From positions 310,001 through 374,000 of the forward strand of contig CAVSDT010000001.1 in assembly GCA_963726825.1 (NCBI GenBank): DNA of 64,000 bases. The letters are read 5' to 3'. The position numbers were made by a program, and so were the translations under genes. The notes under the pieces were generated by a model. The model had not been told where the DNA came from. It saw nothing but the letters and a program-made list of their open reading frames with translations, and searched no databases. Numbering within the stretch: position 1 is the first letter of the stretch; each line of letters begins with the position of its first letter. The stretch comes from DATLGB01 sp963726825. GTDB lineage: Bacteria; Actinomycetota; Thermoleophilia; Solirubrobacterales; Solirubrobacteraceae. Of this stretch, positions 8,514-16,044 are shown one piece after another.

Positions 8514-9400
8514 TTGAGGTCCAGTGCCCCGTCCTGCGCGCGGGCCTTCAACGCCATGAACTGCCCCGTGTCCAGCGGGAGGCAGACCTCGCAGAAGTCC
8601 ATCCCGAACGGGGTCAGCCGGATCGAGCGACGGATGGTGCGCGCACGGCCGGCGCGCTCCATCGCGTCGGTGACCTCGGGCTGGGCCTCGAGCACCTGGT
8701 AGTCGCCGAGCGAGTCGACGGGCTCGCGGCTGAACCAGATCAGGCCGAGGCGCTCCAGGTTGTTCAGGTAGGCGGGGACGCGTTCGACGAAGCGGCAGCC
8801 GGCCTGCTGGCCGATCATCGTCAGCCCGGGGGCGACGAGGTCCGATCCGACGTCGAGCGGGCGCCAGGTGCGCACGTCGACTGCGGCGCGCGGCCCCTCG
8901 ACCGCCATCAGCCGCAGGATGCGCGCCTCGTCGGGCGCCATCGACGTGAGGATGCGCTCGTAGGCGGGGTGCCCCGGCTCGTCGGGGGAGGTGAGGTCGG
9001 CGGAGCGGGCGAGCAGCTCGCTGCCGATGCGCTTGAGCTCGGACGCGTGGGCGGAGCCGCCGTGGCCGTTGCCGTCGCTGTTGATGCGCTCCTTGACGTC
9101 GCCGACGTGGGGTGGCGGATCCGGCATCCGCTGCACGCGCTCGGCGATCTCCTCCACCCCCAGCGCGCGCCGCGCCTGGTGGACGAGGCCGCGGGCGAGC
9201 TCGTCGACGAGCTCTGGCTCGCGAATGAGCGCGGCGGCGCGGCGCAGGCCCCAGAGGGAGGTGCGCGCACCGGTCCGGACCCCCCAGATCGCCGTGCGCA
9301 GCCCGGCTCCCGCGGTCAGCCGGATGAGGGCAGGGGCCTCCGCGAGGAGGTCGTCGCGCTCCTCCCCCCTGCCCCTCGACAGATCCCCCGGCTCCGTCAC
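8510..9400 (-). CDS. Abi-alpha / DUF4393-like protein
   Basis: 296 aa from GTG 9400 (VTEPGDLSRG). The N-terminal third is helical and Arg/Ala-rich (about 20-75). The C-terminal half resembles DUF4393 (abortive-infection alpha): HPAYERILTSM, DEARILRLMA, NNLERLGLIWF and a final RLTPFGMDFCEVCLP block. Some family members were described as abortive-infection proteins, but most are uncharacterised. The upstream minus-strand sequence contains TACGAT ending 9 nt before the start, a possible -10 for a near-leaderless mRNA. It overlaps the DUF445 gene by 4 nt and is divergent from the SDR at 9441. Family call is by pattern recognition only. Confidence 0.62.
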   Translation of the reverse strand: MTEPGDLSRGRGEERDDLLAEAPALIRLTAGAGLRTAIWGVRTGARTSLWGLRRAAALIREPELVDELARGLVHQARRALGVEEIAERVQRMPDPPPHVGDVKERINSDGNGHGGSAHASELKRIGSELLARSADLTSPDEPGHPAYERILTSMAPDEARILRLMAVEGPRAAVDVRTWRPLDVGSDLVAPGLTMIGQQAGCRFVERVPAYLNNLERLGLIWFSREPVDSLGDYQVLEAQPEVTDAMERAGRARTIRRSIRLTPFGMDFCEVCLPLDTGQFMALKARAQDGALDLK

Positions 9401-9440
9401 GTGAACGCGATCGTATGCGTGTCCGGGAGAGAATGCGACG

Positions 9441-10178
9441 ATGAGCGACCTCAGCGGCCAACGCGCCCTCGTCACCGGCGGCGCCTCAGGGCTCGGGAAG
9501 GCGACCGCGAAGGCCCTCGCCGACCGGGGCGTCGACGTCGTGATCGCCGACCTCGACGCCGACGGCGGCGAGGCCGTGGCCGCCGAGCTGGGCGGGTCGT
9601 TCATCCGCTGCGACGTCTCCTCCCTCGAGGAGAACCTCGCCATGGTCGAGGCGGCCGGCGAGCTCGATCTCGCCTTCCTCAACGCGGGCGTCTCGACGGG
9701 CTGCGGCGTCGGGGAGGACTTCTCGCTGGAGCGCTACCGCCGCGCGATGGGCGCCAACCTCGACGGCGTCGTGTTCGGCACCCACGCCGTGCTGCCGGCG
9801 CTCAAGCGCCGTGGCGGGGGCGCGATCGTCGCCACCGCCTCCCTCGCCGGGCTGACCGCCGTCCCGTTCGATCCGCTCTACGCGGCCAACAAGCATGCGG
9901 TCGTCGGGCTCGCACGCTCGCTCGGGGTCTCGCTGGCCCCGGACGGGATCCGCTTCAACGCCGTCTGCCCCGGCTTCGCCGAGTCCAAGATCATCGAGCC
10001 GATCCGCGAGGCGATCACCGGCTACGGCGTCGAGATCATCCCGGCCGAGCGGGTGGCCGAGACCGTCGTCGGGCTGTTCGAGGGCGACATGAGCGGCGAG
10101 TGCTGGTTCGTGCAGGACCGCCGGCCGGCTGCGGCGTTCCGGTTTCGCAACGTGCCGGGGCCGGGGGACGGCGCGTAA
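9441..10178 (+). CDS. SDR family oxidoreductase
   Basis: 245 aa classical short-chain dehydrogenase. The cofactor motif TGGASGLG is near residues 13-20, IADLD follows beta-strand 2 (suggesting NAD(H) preference), NAGVS ends beta-strand 4, and catalytic Ser (TASLAG) and YAANK are present. PG follows in the substrate loop (NAVCPGFAES). The substrate cannot be read from sequence. ATG start with a purine-rich GGGAGAG element about 12 nt upstream. Divergent from the Abi-alpha-like gene and followed 22 nt later by a cupin gene on the same strand. Confidence 0.88.
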   Translation: MSDLSGQRALVTGGASGLGKATAKALADRGVDVVIADLDADGGEAVAAELGGSFIRCDVSSLEENLAMVEAAGELDLAFLNAGVSTGCGVGEDFSLERYRRAMGANLDGVVFGTHAVLPALKRRGGGAIVATASLAGLTAVPFDPLYAANKHAVVGLARSLGVSLAPDGIRFNAVCPGFAESKIIEPIREAITGYGVEIIPAERVAETVVGLFEGDMSGECWFVQDRRPAAAFRFRNVPGPGDGA

Positions 10179-10200
10179 AGTCCTGCGGCGGGCTGCCGTT

Positions 10201-10701
10201 GTGTGGGTCATGGACATGGATGCCCTGCCGTTCCTGCGTTCCAACCCCGCAGATGCCGTCTGGAGCGACGCGCCGATCCCTCCGTCCGACGTCATCGACG
10301 GGGCACCGCAGGCCCGCTCCGCCGCGCTGTCCTCCACCCCCGGCGACGGCATGGCGGTCGGCGTGTGGGAGTGCACCGCGGGCCGCTTCCACTGGCGCTA
10401 CGGCTCGGACGAGACGATCACGATCGTCGCGGGCGAGGCGCGCGTGACCGCCGAGGACGGTCGGGTCGTCGTGCTGCGCGAGGGCGACTACGCGACGTTC
10501 GAGGCCGGCGACCGCGCGATCTGGGAGATCCCGGCGTACGCGCGCAAGGTGTGGGTGCACAACGTCGCCGTCTCCGTTCCGGCGCGGGCCGCGCGCAAGG
10601 CCCGCCTCGTGCGGCGCCGCCACGGGGTCGTCAAGCCGCTCGCGGCCGCGAGCGGCTCCTGCGGTGCGGTCGCCGGCATCGCCGCGGTGCTGCCGATCTG
10701 A
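10201..10701 (+). CDS. Cupin domain protein (DUF861 / Cupin_3-like)
   Basis: 166 aa if started at GTG 10201; ATG 10210 or 10216 are close alternatives and no clear ribosome-binding site decides. The core (about 50-125) has WECTAGRFHWRY, DETITIVAGEARV, LREGDYATFEAGD and IWEIPAYARKVWVHN, typical of the Cupin_3 group around (S)-ureidoglycine aminohydrolase-like proteins. The His-rich metal site of cupin motif 1 is reduced, so an enzyme role is uncertain. The last 35 residues are basic then Ala/Gly-rich. It follows the SDR by 22 nt and may be co-transcribed. Followed by a 300-nt non-coding stretch with a riboswitch. Confidence 0.75.
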   Translation: MWVMDMDALPFLRSNPADAVWSDAPIPPSDVIDGAPQARSAALSSTPGDGMAVGVWECTAGRFHWRYGSDETITIVAGEARVTAEDGRVVVLREGDYATFEAGDRAIWEIPAYARKVWVHNVAVSVPARAARKARLVRRRHGVVKPLAAASGSCGAVAGIAAVLPI

Positions 10702-10833
10702 CCGGCCCGGTCCCCTGACCGGCGGGCCCCGACGACGCGGCGGCCGGCACGGTTCAACGGACAACATGCGCCGAGACGGCGGCCTGGGCTCGTGCCGAGA
10801 CCCGGACCTGCCGATGGGCACGGACCAAGAGCA

Positions 10834-10919
10834 GTCTCCTTGACCAGGGCACCCCCGTCGCGAGGCGGGTCCGCAAAGCCACGGAACTCCGCCGGAGTCC
10901 GCCGGGTTCCCGAGGAGAC
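10834..10919 (+). promoter_or_regulatory. Cyclic-di-GMP-I (GEMM) riboswitch
   Basis: Within the 303-nt gap 10702-11004. A perfect outer stem pairs GTCTCCT (10834-10840) with AGGAGAC (10913-10919). Inside is a stem closed by a GCGA tetraloop (10854-10859 with 10864-10869), then the hallmark block CCGCAAAGCCACGG (10871-10884) and a second arm ending GCCGGGTTCCCGA, matching the GNRA-tetraloop/receptor layout of GEMM-I. Downstream, AGTCGTC and GACGACT could form a further hairpin before the AGGAAGG ribosome-binding site of the DUF3494 gene, a possible expression platform. The rest of the gap (10702-10833) should hold the promoter; I see no clear -35/-10 pair. Confidence 0.85.
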
Positions 10920-11004
10920 GAACCGCCGTGTCGTCGGTCCCCGTCGGGGCAGTCGTCGCGGACCAGAGGACGACTAGGGGCTGCTCGCCACCAGGAAGGG
11001 CCTC

Positions 11005-12027
11005 ATGTCCCCCCGCACCCCCCTCCCGCTCGCACGGCGCGCCGGAGCTGTCCTCGTCGCCGGCGTGGCCTTCGCCACGCTGCCGGCTGCCGCACACGCC
11101 GCCGTCGACCTCGGGACCGCGGGATCCTTCGCGGTGCTCGGCGGCCAGGCCGTCTCGAACACCGGGCCGTCGGTCATCACGGGCGACCTCGGGGTCAACC
11201 CCGGGAACGCGGTCACCGGCTTCCCGCCCGGCACGGTCAACGGCGCGGTCCACGCCGGGGACGCCGTCGCCGCCCAGGCGCAGAGCGACACGACGATCGC
11301 CTACGACGTCGCCGCGGGCGAGGCACCCACGGCGGACCTGACCGGCACCGACCTCGGCGGGCTCGTCCTCACGCCCGGCGTCTACCGCTTCGCCGCGAGC
11401 GCGCAGCTCACCGGCCCCCTCACCCTCGACGCTCAAGGCAACCCGAACGCCGCCTTCGTCTTCCAGGTCGGATCGTCGCTGACCACCGCGTCGGCGAGCT
11501 CGGTGCAGCTGGTCAACGGTGCGGCACCGTGCAACGTGACCTGGCAGGTCGGCGCATCCGCCACGCTCGGCACCGACACGCAGTTCGTCGGTGACATCCT
11601 CGCGCTGACGTCGGTCACGGCGACGACGAGCGCGGACCTGATCGGCCGCGCCCTGGCCCGCAACGGCTCGGTCACGCTGGACACCAACACCGTCACCACC
11701 CCGACGTGCGCCCCGCCCGCCGGTGGCGGGGCCGGCGGAGGCGGGGGCGAGCGGCGGCGGAGCCGGCGGCTCGGGCGGGTCCGGCGGGCCCACCACGCCG
11801 ACGGTCACCGGCACCCCCGGCGGGTCCTGCCGGCACGCCCGCAGGCGCCGCTGGCGCGCCGGGCAGCGCGGGACAGCGCGGCCCCGTCGCGCAGCTCCCG
11901 CCGACCAGCCGGACGCGCATCCCGACCCGCAAGGGCACCGCAACGCTGCGCCCGCGGGCGCCGCGCTCCCCGCGCGCTCGCGCGGCCTGCACGACCGGCT
12001 TCACCGCCCGCGTCCAGGGCCGCATGA
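11005..12027 (+). CDS. DUF3494 ice-binding-like secreted protein (C-terminus out of frame)
   Basis: As read, 340 aa. Signal peptide at about 1-32 (basic start, AGAVLVAGVAFATLPAAAHA). Residues 33-230 are a DUF3494 beta-solenoid: LGTAGSFAVLGG, ITGDLGVNPG, LTPGVYRF, AFVFQVGSSL and FVGDILALTSVT. The family includes ice-binding proteins and other bacterial adhesins or surface proteins; ice binding is not proven by the fold. After a PPAGGGAGGGGG linker the frame switches to Arg-rich nonsense. The sensible continuation is found first in a second frame (to about 11818) and then in a third, ending at 12248. Strong SD AGGAAGG before ATG 11005. It lies directly below the c-di-GMP riboswitch, so expression is probably set by c-di-GMP. 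Confidence 0.82.
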   Translation: MSPRTPLPLARRAGAVLVAGVAFATLPAAAHAAVDLGTAGSFAVLGGQAVSNTGPSVITGDLGVNPGNAVTGFPPGTVNGAVHAGDAVAAQAQSDTTIAYDVAAGEAPTADLTGTDLGGLVLTPGVYRFAASAQLTGPLTLDAQGNPNAAFVFQVGSSLTTASASSVQLVNGAAPCNVTWQVGASATLGTDTQFVGDILALTSVTATTSADLIGRALARNGSVTLDTNTVTTPTCAPPAGGGAGGGGGERRRSRRLGRVRRAHHADGHRHPRRVLPARPQAPLARRAARDSAAPSRSSRRPAGRASRPARAPQRCARGRRAPRALARPARPASPPASRAA

Positions 12028-12248
12028 TCAGGCGGGTCGTCTTCTCGCTCGCCGGCAAGCGGATCGCCACCCGCAACGGCCCGCGCTTCCGCGTCAGGGT
12101 CAGCCCGGACGCCGGGCGCCGCGGCACCCTGAAGGCCCGCGTCACGTTCAGGGACGCGACGCGCAGCAAGACCATGCGCTTCTCCTACCGCGCCTGCGCG
12201 GCCGCGGTCCTGCGCCCCACCATCGGCCCGTCGCAGTTCACCGGGTGA
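11745..12248 (+). pseudogene. Out-of-frame linker and C-terminal domain of the DUF3494 protein
   Basis: Two frame changes separate this part from the N-terminal domain. One is beside a G5 tract (11743-11747), the other beside a C5 tract (11814-11818). Between them the reading is a Gly/Ser linker (ASGGGAGGSGGSGGPTTP). After the second shift come a collagen-like Gly-X-Y stretch (AGTPAGAAGAPGSAGQRG) and a C-terminal domain with two likely disulfide Cys (ACTTGFTARVQGRMIRRVVF and FSYRACAAA), ending GPSQFTG. I recognise this last domain as a common tail of actinobacterial secreted proteins. The TGA at 12246-12248 overlaps the GTG start of the L,D-transpeptidase. Real decay, phase variation or sequencing error are all possible. 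Confidence 0.7.
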
Positions 12249-12979
12249 CCCGCACCGCTCCGGGAGCCCGCCGTCTGCGCCGCGGGCTCCCGGCGGCGGG
12301 TGCGCTGGCCGCCGGCCTCGCCTTCGCCACCCCCGCCCAGGCCCGGACGGCCGTGCCCACGTCCCAGCCGACCGTCCGCCTGCTCGGCGTCCACGTGCCC
12401 CACACCCGCCCATCGCTGCGGGCGCCCCGGCTGACGCCGGTCCGGGCCCGCCGGCCACTGACGGGCGTGCGTACCGTCCTTCCCGATCTCGGTCGCCGGA
12501 CGAGCGCCACGGGCCGTCGCTGGGTGCGCGTCGCCCTTCCCGGCCGGCCCAACGGCAGCCGCGGCTGGATCACGGCGTCCCGCACGCGGGCCGGGTCGAC
12601 GCCGTGGGCGATCACGGTCAAGCTCCGCGCGCGCCTCGTCACCGTCTACCACCTCGGCAGGCCCGTGCGGCGCTTCCGCGCGATCGTGGGCGCGCCGCGG
12701 ACGCCGACGCCGCGCGGCCGCTTCTTCGTCGAGGAGGCGCTCGCACTGCGCGCCGGCGACGCCGGCGGCCCGTACGCGCTCGCCACGAGCGCGCGCTCCG
12801 ACGTCCTGCAGGAGTTCGAGGGCGGGCCGGGCCAGATCGCCCTGCACGGGCGCAACCACCTTCCCGGCGTCGCCGGCACCGCGGTCTCGCACGGCTGCAT
12901 CCGGCTCAGCTCGACGGCCATCACCTGGCTGTCGCGCCGGATCGGCGCCGGCGTGCCGCTGCGGATCACACGGCGCTAG
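12245..12979 (+). CDS. L,D-transpeptidase (YkuD/ErfK type), secreted
   Basis: 244 aa from GTG 12245, which overlaps the stop of the DUF3494 gene remnant (GTGA). Signal peptide at about 1-36 (LRRGLPAAGALAAGLAFATPAQA). The YkuD domain spans about 120-244 with HGRNH (substrate-side His) and the catalytic motif S215-H216-G217-C218-I219-R220-L221. Such enzymes cross-link peptidoglycan stems 3-3 or anchor proteins to the wall. The region at 75-115 (VLPDLGRRTSATGRRWVRVALPGRPNG) looks like an SH3-type wall-binding segment. Being coupled to a surface protein under riboswitch control, it may anchor that protein or remodel the wall with it (inference). Convergent overlap of 14 nt with the LuxR gene. Confidence 0.9.
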   Translation: MTRTAPGARRLRRGLPAAGALAAGLAFATPAQARTAVPTSQPTVRLLGVHVPHTRPSLRAPRLTPVRARRPLTGVRTVLPDLGRRTSATGRRWVRVALPGRPNGSRGWITASRTRAGSTPWAITVKLRARLVTVYHLGRPVRRFRAIVGAPRTPTPRGRFFVEEALALRAGDAGGPYALATSARSDVLQEFEGGPGQIALHGRNHLPGVAGTAVSHGCIRLSSTAITWLSRRIGAGVPLRITRR

Positions 12980-13601
12980 GCGCTTCGCCGACCCCGGCGC
13001 GGGACGCGGGGAGCGCGAGCAGCGCCCGCCGCGAGGACACGCCGAGCTTGCGGTAGATGTTGCGCGCGTGCGAGCGCACGGTCTCGATCGAGACGTGGAG
13101 CTCCAGCGCGATCTGGGCGTTGGCGCGGTTCTGTCGCAGCAGCAGCAGCACGTCGCCCTCGCGCGGGGTCAGCAGCGACGAGCGTTCGACCGTCGCCCGC
13201 GCCGTCACGGGCATGAGCTGCAGCTGCATCCCGCGCGAGGCGAGGTAGATCGCGTTGAGGAGGTCGCGGGCCTGGGTGTCGCGTGCGAGGCAGGCACTGG
13301 CGCCGAAGGCGAGCAGCTGGGCGGAGTCCACGCCGGAGAGCCCGTGTCCGAGCAGCACGAGACGCGTGTGCGGGTGGGCCAGGCGCAGCTCGCGGACGCG
13401 CGCCAGGCGGGGCAGTCCGCCGAGGTCGATCAGCCCGACCTGGGGCGCCGTGGCGCGCAGGACGACGTCGAGGCGGTCGGGGGCGACGTCGCGCGCGACG
13501 ACCCGCACGTTCGGATCGCTCGCGAGGGCGGCGCCGAGCCCGAGCGCGAGGAGATCGTCGAAGCGCGAGATGGCGACCGTGATCGGGGAGGGGGTGGTCA
13601 T
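12966..13601 (-). CDS. LuxR/NarL-type response regulator
   Basis: 211 aa. The N-terminal half (about 5-120) has a receiver-like fold: a hydrophobic first strand TVAISRFDD, a possible phospho-acceptor Asp in VGLIDLGGLP and a third strand RLVLLGHG. The usual acidic pair is only partly kept and the conserved Lys is unclear, so phosphorylation is uncertain. The C-terminal LuxR helix-turn-helix (about 140-195) is intact: LTPREGDVLLLLRQNRANAQIA followed by SIETVRSHARNIYRKLGVSSR. No histidine kinase gene is adjacent. Divergent from the small metalloprotease, which is a candidate target. Confidence 0.85.
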   Translation of the reverse strand: MTTPSPITVAISRFDDLLALGLGAALASDPNVRVVARDVAPDRLDVVLRATAPQVGLIDLGGLPRLARVRELRLAHPHTRLVLLGHGLSGVDSAQLLAFGASACLARDTQARDLLNAIYLASRGMQLQLMPVTARATVERSSLLTPREGDVLLLLRQNRANAQIALELHVSIETVRSHARNIYRKLGVSSRRALLALPASRAGVGEAPSAV

Positions 13602-13756
13602 GGGAGAGGGCGCCTCGACTGCGACGCGTGTGATGGCATCGGCATCCGCGCACGAAAGGGTGAGGACGACACCACCCGCATCTCACCTGTGGCCCCCACC
13701 CCAAGACCCCCTGCCGAGAGGGTGCCCGGGCGCGCGCGCTGCGCGAGGCTGCAAGG

Positions 13757-14263
13757 GTGCTCCTGGTCCTCCGCCTCCTCGCCGTGACGCTCGTCGCCGC
13801 GGCGCTCGCGGCGGCGCCGGCCGCGGCGGACGCCAAGCCCGCCGGGCGCAGCGCGCAGGCCGCCTCGAAGACCCCCGTTGCCCTCGCCCTGCAGGTGGCC
13901 GGCCGCACCTGGGGCGCACTGCCCTGCCAGGGCAGGGTCACCGTCAAGACCCGCCAGACCCTCCCGGGCGGCCTCGGCACCGACAGCAGCGCGTGGGCCG
14001 GCTTCGACACCCCGCTCGGCGCCAACGACCTCACCGCCCCGGCGAGCACCTACACCGCCTGCACGATCTTCCTCGGCCGGTCCCGCTGGCCGAGCCGGGC
14101 GAGCATGGTCGCCGACTGGGACCTGCTCTGCATGACCGTCACCCACGAGCTCGGCCACCTCCTCGGCCACCCCCACGACCTCGTCCCCGGCAGCCTCATG
14201 GCCCCGGTGTTCACCGACTACGCCGCCGAGCCCACCGGCTGCCGCACCACCCGCCCCGCTTGA
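13757..14263 (+). CDS. Small secreted matrixin-like metalloprotease
   Basis: 168 aa from GTG 13757, with a signal peptide (LLVLRLLAVTLVAAALAAAPAAADA). The zinc site is HELGHLLGHPH: H130, E131, H134 and H140 with the Gly137 spacing of metzincins, followed by a possible Met-turn in GSLMAP. Two or more Cys (LPCQG, TACTIF, LLCM, TGCR) could form disulfides. No separate pro-domain with a cysteine switch is seen, and the protein is only about one catalytic domain long, so it may be minimal or self-processing. Its substrate is unknown. The divergent LuxR regulator is 155 nt away. Confidence 0.82.
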   Translation: MLLVLRLLAVTLVAAALAAAPAAADAKPAGRSAQAASKTPVALALQVAGRTWGALPCQGRVTVKTRQTLPGGLGTDSSAWAGFDTPLGANDLTAPASTYTACTIFLGRSRWPSRASMVADWDLLCMTVTHELGHLLGHPHDLVPGSLMAPVFTDYAAEPTGCRTTRPA

Positions 14264-14302
14264 CGCCGCCGAAGCGCTGAGCCTCTAGCGTGCTCGCCGC
14301 CT

Positions 14303-14391
14303 GGAGCGGTGGCAGAGTCCGGCTGAATGCAGCTGCCTTGAAAGCAGCCGACCCGGCAACGGGTCCGGGGGTTCGAATCCCTCCCGCTCCG
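14303..14391 (+). tRNA. tRNA-Ser (TGA anticodon)
   Basis: 89-nt class II tRNA. The acceptor stem GGAGCGG/CCGCTCC pairs perfectly, the anticodon stem is GCTGC/GCAGC with loop CTTGAAA (anticodon TGA), the variable arm is long (CCGACCCGGCAACGGGTCCGG region) and the T-loop is GGTTCGAATCC. No encoded CCA. The following 78 nt hold a GACTC/GAGTC hairpin that may help end transcription. Confidence 0.96.
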
Positions 14392-14470
14392 TCCGGGGTT
14401 CGGACTCTTGAAAACCATTGAGTCGGTAGCCCACCGACCACTTTCGCCCGCCCCATCCGTCTGAGCTCCC

Positions 14471-15019
14471 ATGACCGAGATCCACGTACACGAGTTCGTC
14501 TCCCTCGACGGGGTGTTCGAGAACCCCGCGTTCACCGCGCCCTATGGGTTCACGCCCGCCATGGGTGAGCTGCTCGGCGGCATCACCGGCGGCTCGTCGG
14601 ACATCCTGCTCGGCCGCAAGACGTGGGAGATGTTCTGGCCCGCGTGGTCGACCCGGTCCGCGGAGGACGACCCCGGCGCGCCGTTCTTCAACGACTCGCC
14701 CAAGCACGTCGTGACGTCCACGCTCGACGCGGTCGACGAGTGGAGCAACTCCCGCGTCGTCGGCCCCTACGACGCGGACGCGATCCGCGCGCTGAAGGAG
14801 CAGGCGGAGGGGAACATCTACGTCAGCGGCAGCGGGACGCTCGTGCGGGCGCTGCTCGCCGACGGCCTCGTCGACGCGCTCCACCTGCTCGTCTACCCCA
14901 TCGTGCTGGGCCAGGGCGAGCGGTTGTTCCCGGACGGGATGGCCAACACGCAGCTCGCGCTCAACGGCTCGGAGGCGTTCGACAACGGCGTCGTGCATCT
15001 CGACTACGGGCCGGCGTAG
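14471..15019 (+). CDS. Dihydrofolate reductase-like / RibD C-terminal domain protein
   Basis: 182 aa, a single RibD_C/DHFR-like domain. Visible signatures: HEFVSLDGVFENP at the N-terminus, LLGRKTWEMFWPAW, KHVVTSTLD, IYVSGSGTLVRALLADGLVDAL and VYPIVLGQGERLFPDG. Stand-alone members of this family are usually annotated as dihydrofolate reductase family proteins; a pterin or flavin-precursor reductase role is possible but unproven. ATG start follows tRNA-Ser(TGA) by about 80 nt. Confidence 0.88.
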   Translation: MTEIHVHEFVSLDGVFENPAFTAPYGFTPAMGELLGGITGGSSDILLGRKTWEMFWPAWSTRSAEDDPGAPFFNDSPKHVVTSTLDAVDEWSNSRVVGPYDADAIRALKEQAEGNIYVSGSGTLVRALLADGLVDALHLLVYPIVLGQGERLFPDGMANTQLALNGSEAFDNGVVHLDYGPA

Positions 15020-15075
15020 ACCGCGGTCGGCCGACCCGGTCAAACGGGCCCGCGCCGGTGTGGGACCCTGCAGCC

Positions 15076-15324
15076 ATGACGACCGATGCCGACGTGCAAG
15101 CCCAGATCGACGCCCTCGAGACCGAGCGGGAGCAGCTGCGCGCCCGCGAGGGGGAGGGCGACCCGACGCTCGAGCAGGACGCGGGCCGGCTGGAGGAGAT
15201 CCGCATCGAGCTCGACCGGCTGTGGGACCTCAAGCGTCAGCGCCAGGCGCGCCGCGACGCGGGCGAGGACCCCGATACCGCGACCGAGCGCGACGCCGGC
15301 ACGGTCGAGGGCTATCAGCAGTAG
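15076..15324 (+). CDS. DUF2630 family protein
   Basis: 82 aa, highly charged and predicted to be a helical coiled coil: an N-terminal Gln/Glu/Arg-rich helix (VQAQIDALETEREQLRARE), then LEEIRIELDRLWDLKRQRQARR, then a short acidic tail. This matches DUF2630, a small actinobacterial family without known function. ATG 15076 is 56 nt after the RibD-like gene. The gene ends 6 nt from the convergent GntR gene. Confidence 0.85.
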   Translation: MTTDADVQAQIDALETEREQLRAREGEGDPTLEQDAGRLEEIRIELDRLWDLKRQRQARRDAGEDPDTATERDAGTVEGYQQ

Positions 15325-15330
15325 CCCGCG

Positions 15331-16035
15331 CTACCCGGCGAGCTGCGCGGTGACGGCGAAGCTCGCCCGGTCGGCCCGGTAGAGGTCCGTCGCGACCTCG
15401 AACGGGACGCCGTCGACGTCGCAGGTGCGGCGCGCCAGCCGGATCACCGGGCTCCCGGCGGCGATCGTGAGGTGCCGCGCGGCGTGCTCGTCGGCCGAGA
15501 CGACCTCGAACGTCGCCGACGCCTCGCCGACCACCACCCCCGCGCGCTCACGCAGCACCGCCCACAGCGAGCCGTCCAGCGGCCCGTCGAGCAGGTCCGG
15601 GCAGCGCGCGGCCGGGACCGACGTCGTCTCGAGTGCGAGCGCCTCGCCTGCGGCGCTGCGGACCCGCTGGAGCGTGTGCGCCCGTGCGTTCGGCGCGAGG
15701 CCGAGCGCCTCGCGCACCGCGTCGGGCGGCACGGCCGTCTCGGCCCACAGCAGCAGCGCCGACGGCTCGCGCCCGCCGCGCACGACCTCCTCGGTGAAGG
15801 ACCCGATCCGCAGCGGGATCCGCGGCTCGGCCACGAACGTCCCGCGCGGCACCGACCGGTAGACGACGCCCTCCTGCTCGAGGAGGCGGACGGCCTGGCG
15901 GGCGGTCATCCGGCTCACGCCGTGGCGCTCGGCGAGCACGCGCTCGGAAAGAAGCGGCGCGTGCGGCGCCATGCCGGCCAGCGCCGCGCGCAGGTCCGCC
16001 GCGATCGCGAGGTAGGCCGGGCTGCGCAGGGGCAT
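15331..16035 (-). CDS. GntR family regulator, HutC/UTRA subfamily
   Basis: 234 aa. The N-terminal winged helix-turn-helix (about 1-70) has LLSERVLAERHGVSRMTARQAVRLLEQEG and VPRGTFV. The UTRA effector domain (about 85-230) ends VATDLYRADRASFAVTAQL. Last gene of the glycerol cassette, 9 nt downstream of the second FAD oxidoreductase, so it is co-transcribed with the genes it probably controls. The palindrome ATGGTATGGACCAT at 20177-20190, on the cassette promoter, resembles the TGGT-N4-ACCA boxes bound by HutC/DasR-type proteins; an effector such as glycerol-3-phosphate is plausible (inference). Confidence 0.9.
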   Translation of the reverse strand: MPLRSPAYLAIAADLRAALAGMAPHAPLLSERVLAERHGVSRMTARQAVRLLEQEGVVYRSVPRGTFVAEPRIPLRIGSFTEEVVRGGREPSALLLWAETAVPPDAVREALGLAPNARAHTLQRVRSAAGEALALETTSVPAARCPDLLDGPLDGSLWAVLRERAGVVVGEASATFEVVSADEHAARHLTIAAGSPVIRLARRTCDVDGVPFEVATDLYRADRASFAVTAQLAG

Positions 16036-16044
16036 CGGGCGCGC

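Noticed and set aside
10176..10181. TAAAGT as -10 for the cupin gene
   Set aside because: It overlaps the SDR stop codon and no -35 is present; the two genes are more simply co-transcribed.
11720..11830. GGC/GGG-rich repeat looked like a possible tandem-repeat element
   Set aside because: It encodes Gly/Ser and Gly-X-Y linkers in the expected frames; no regular DNA repeat unit or spacer pattern.
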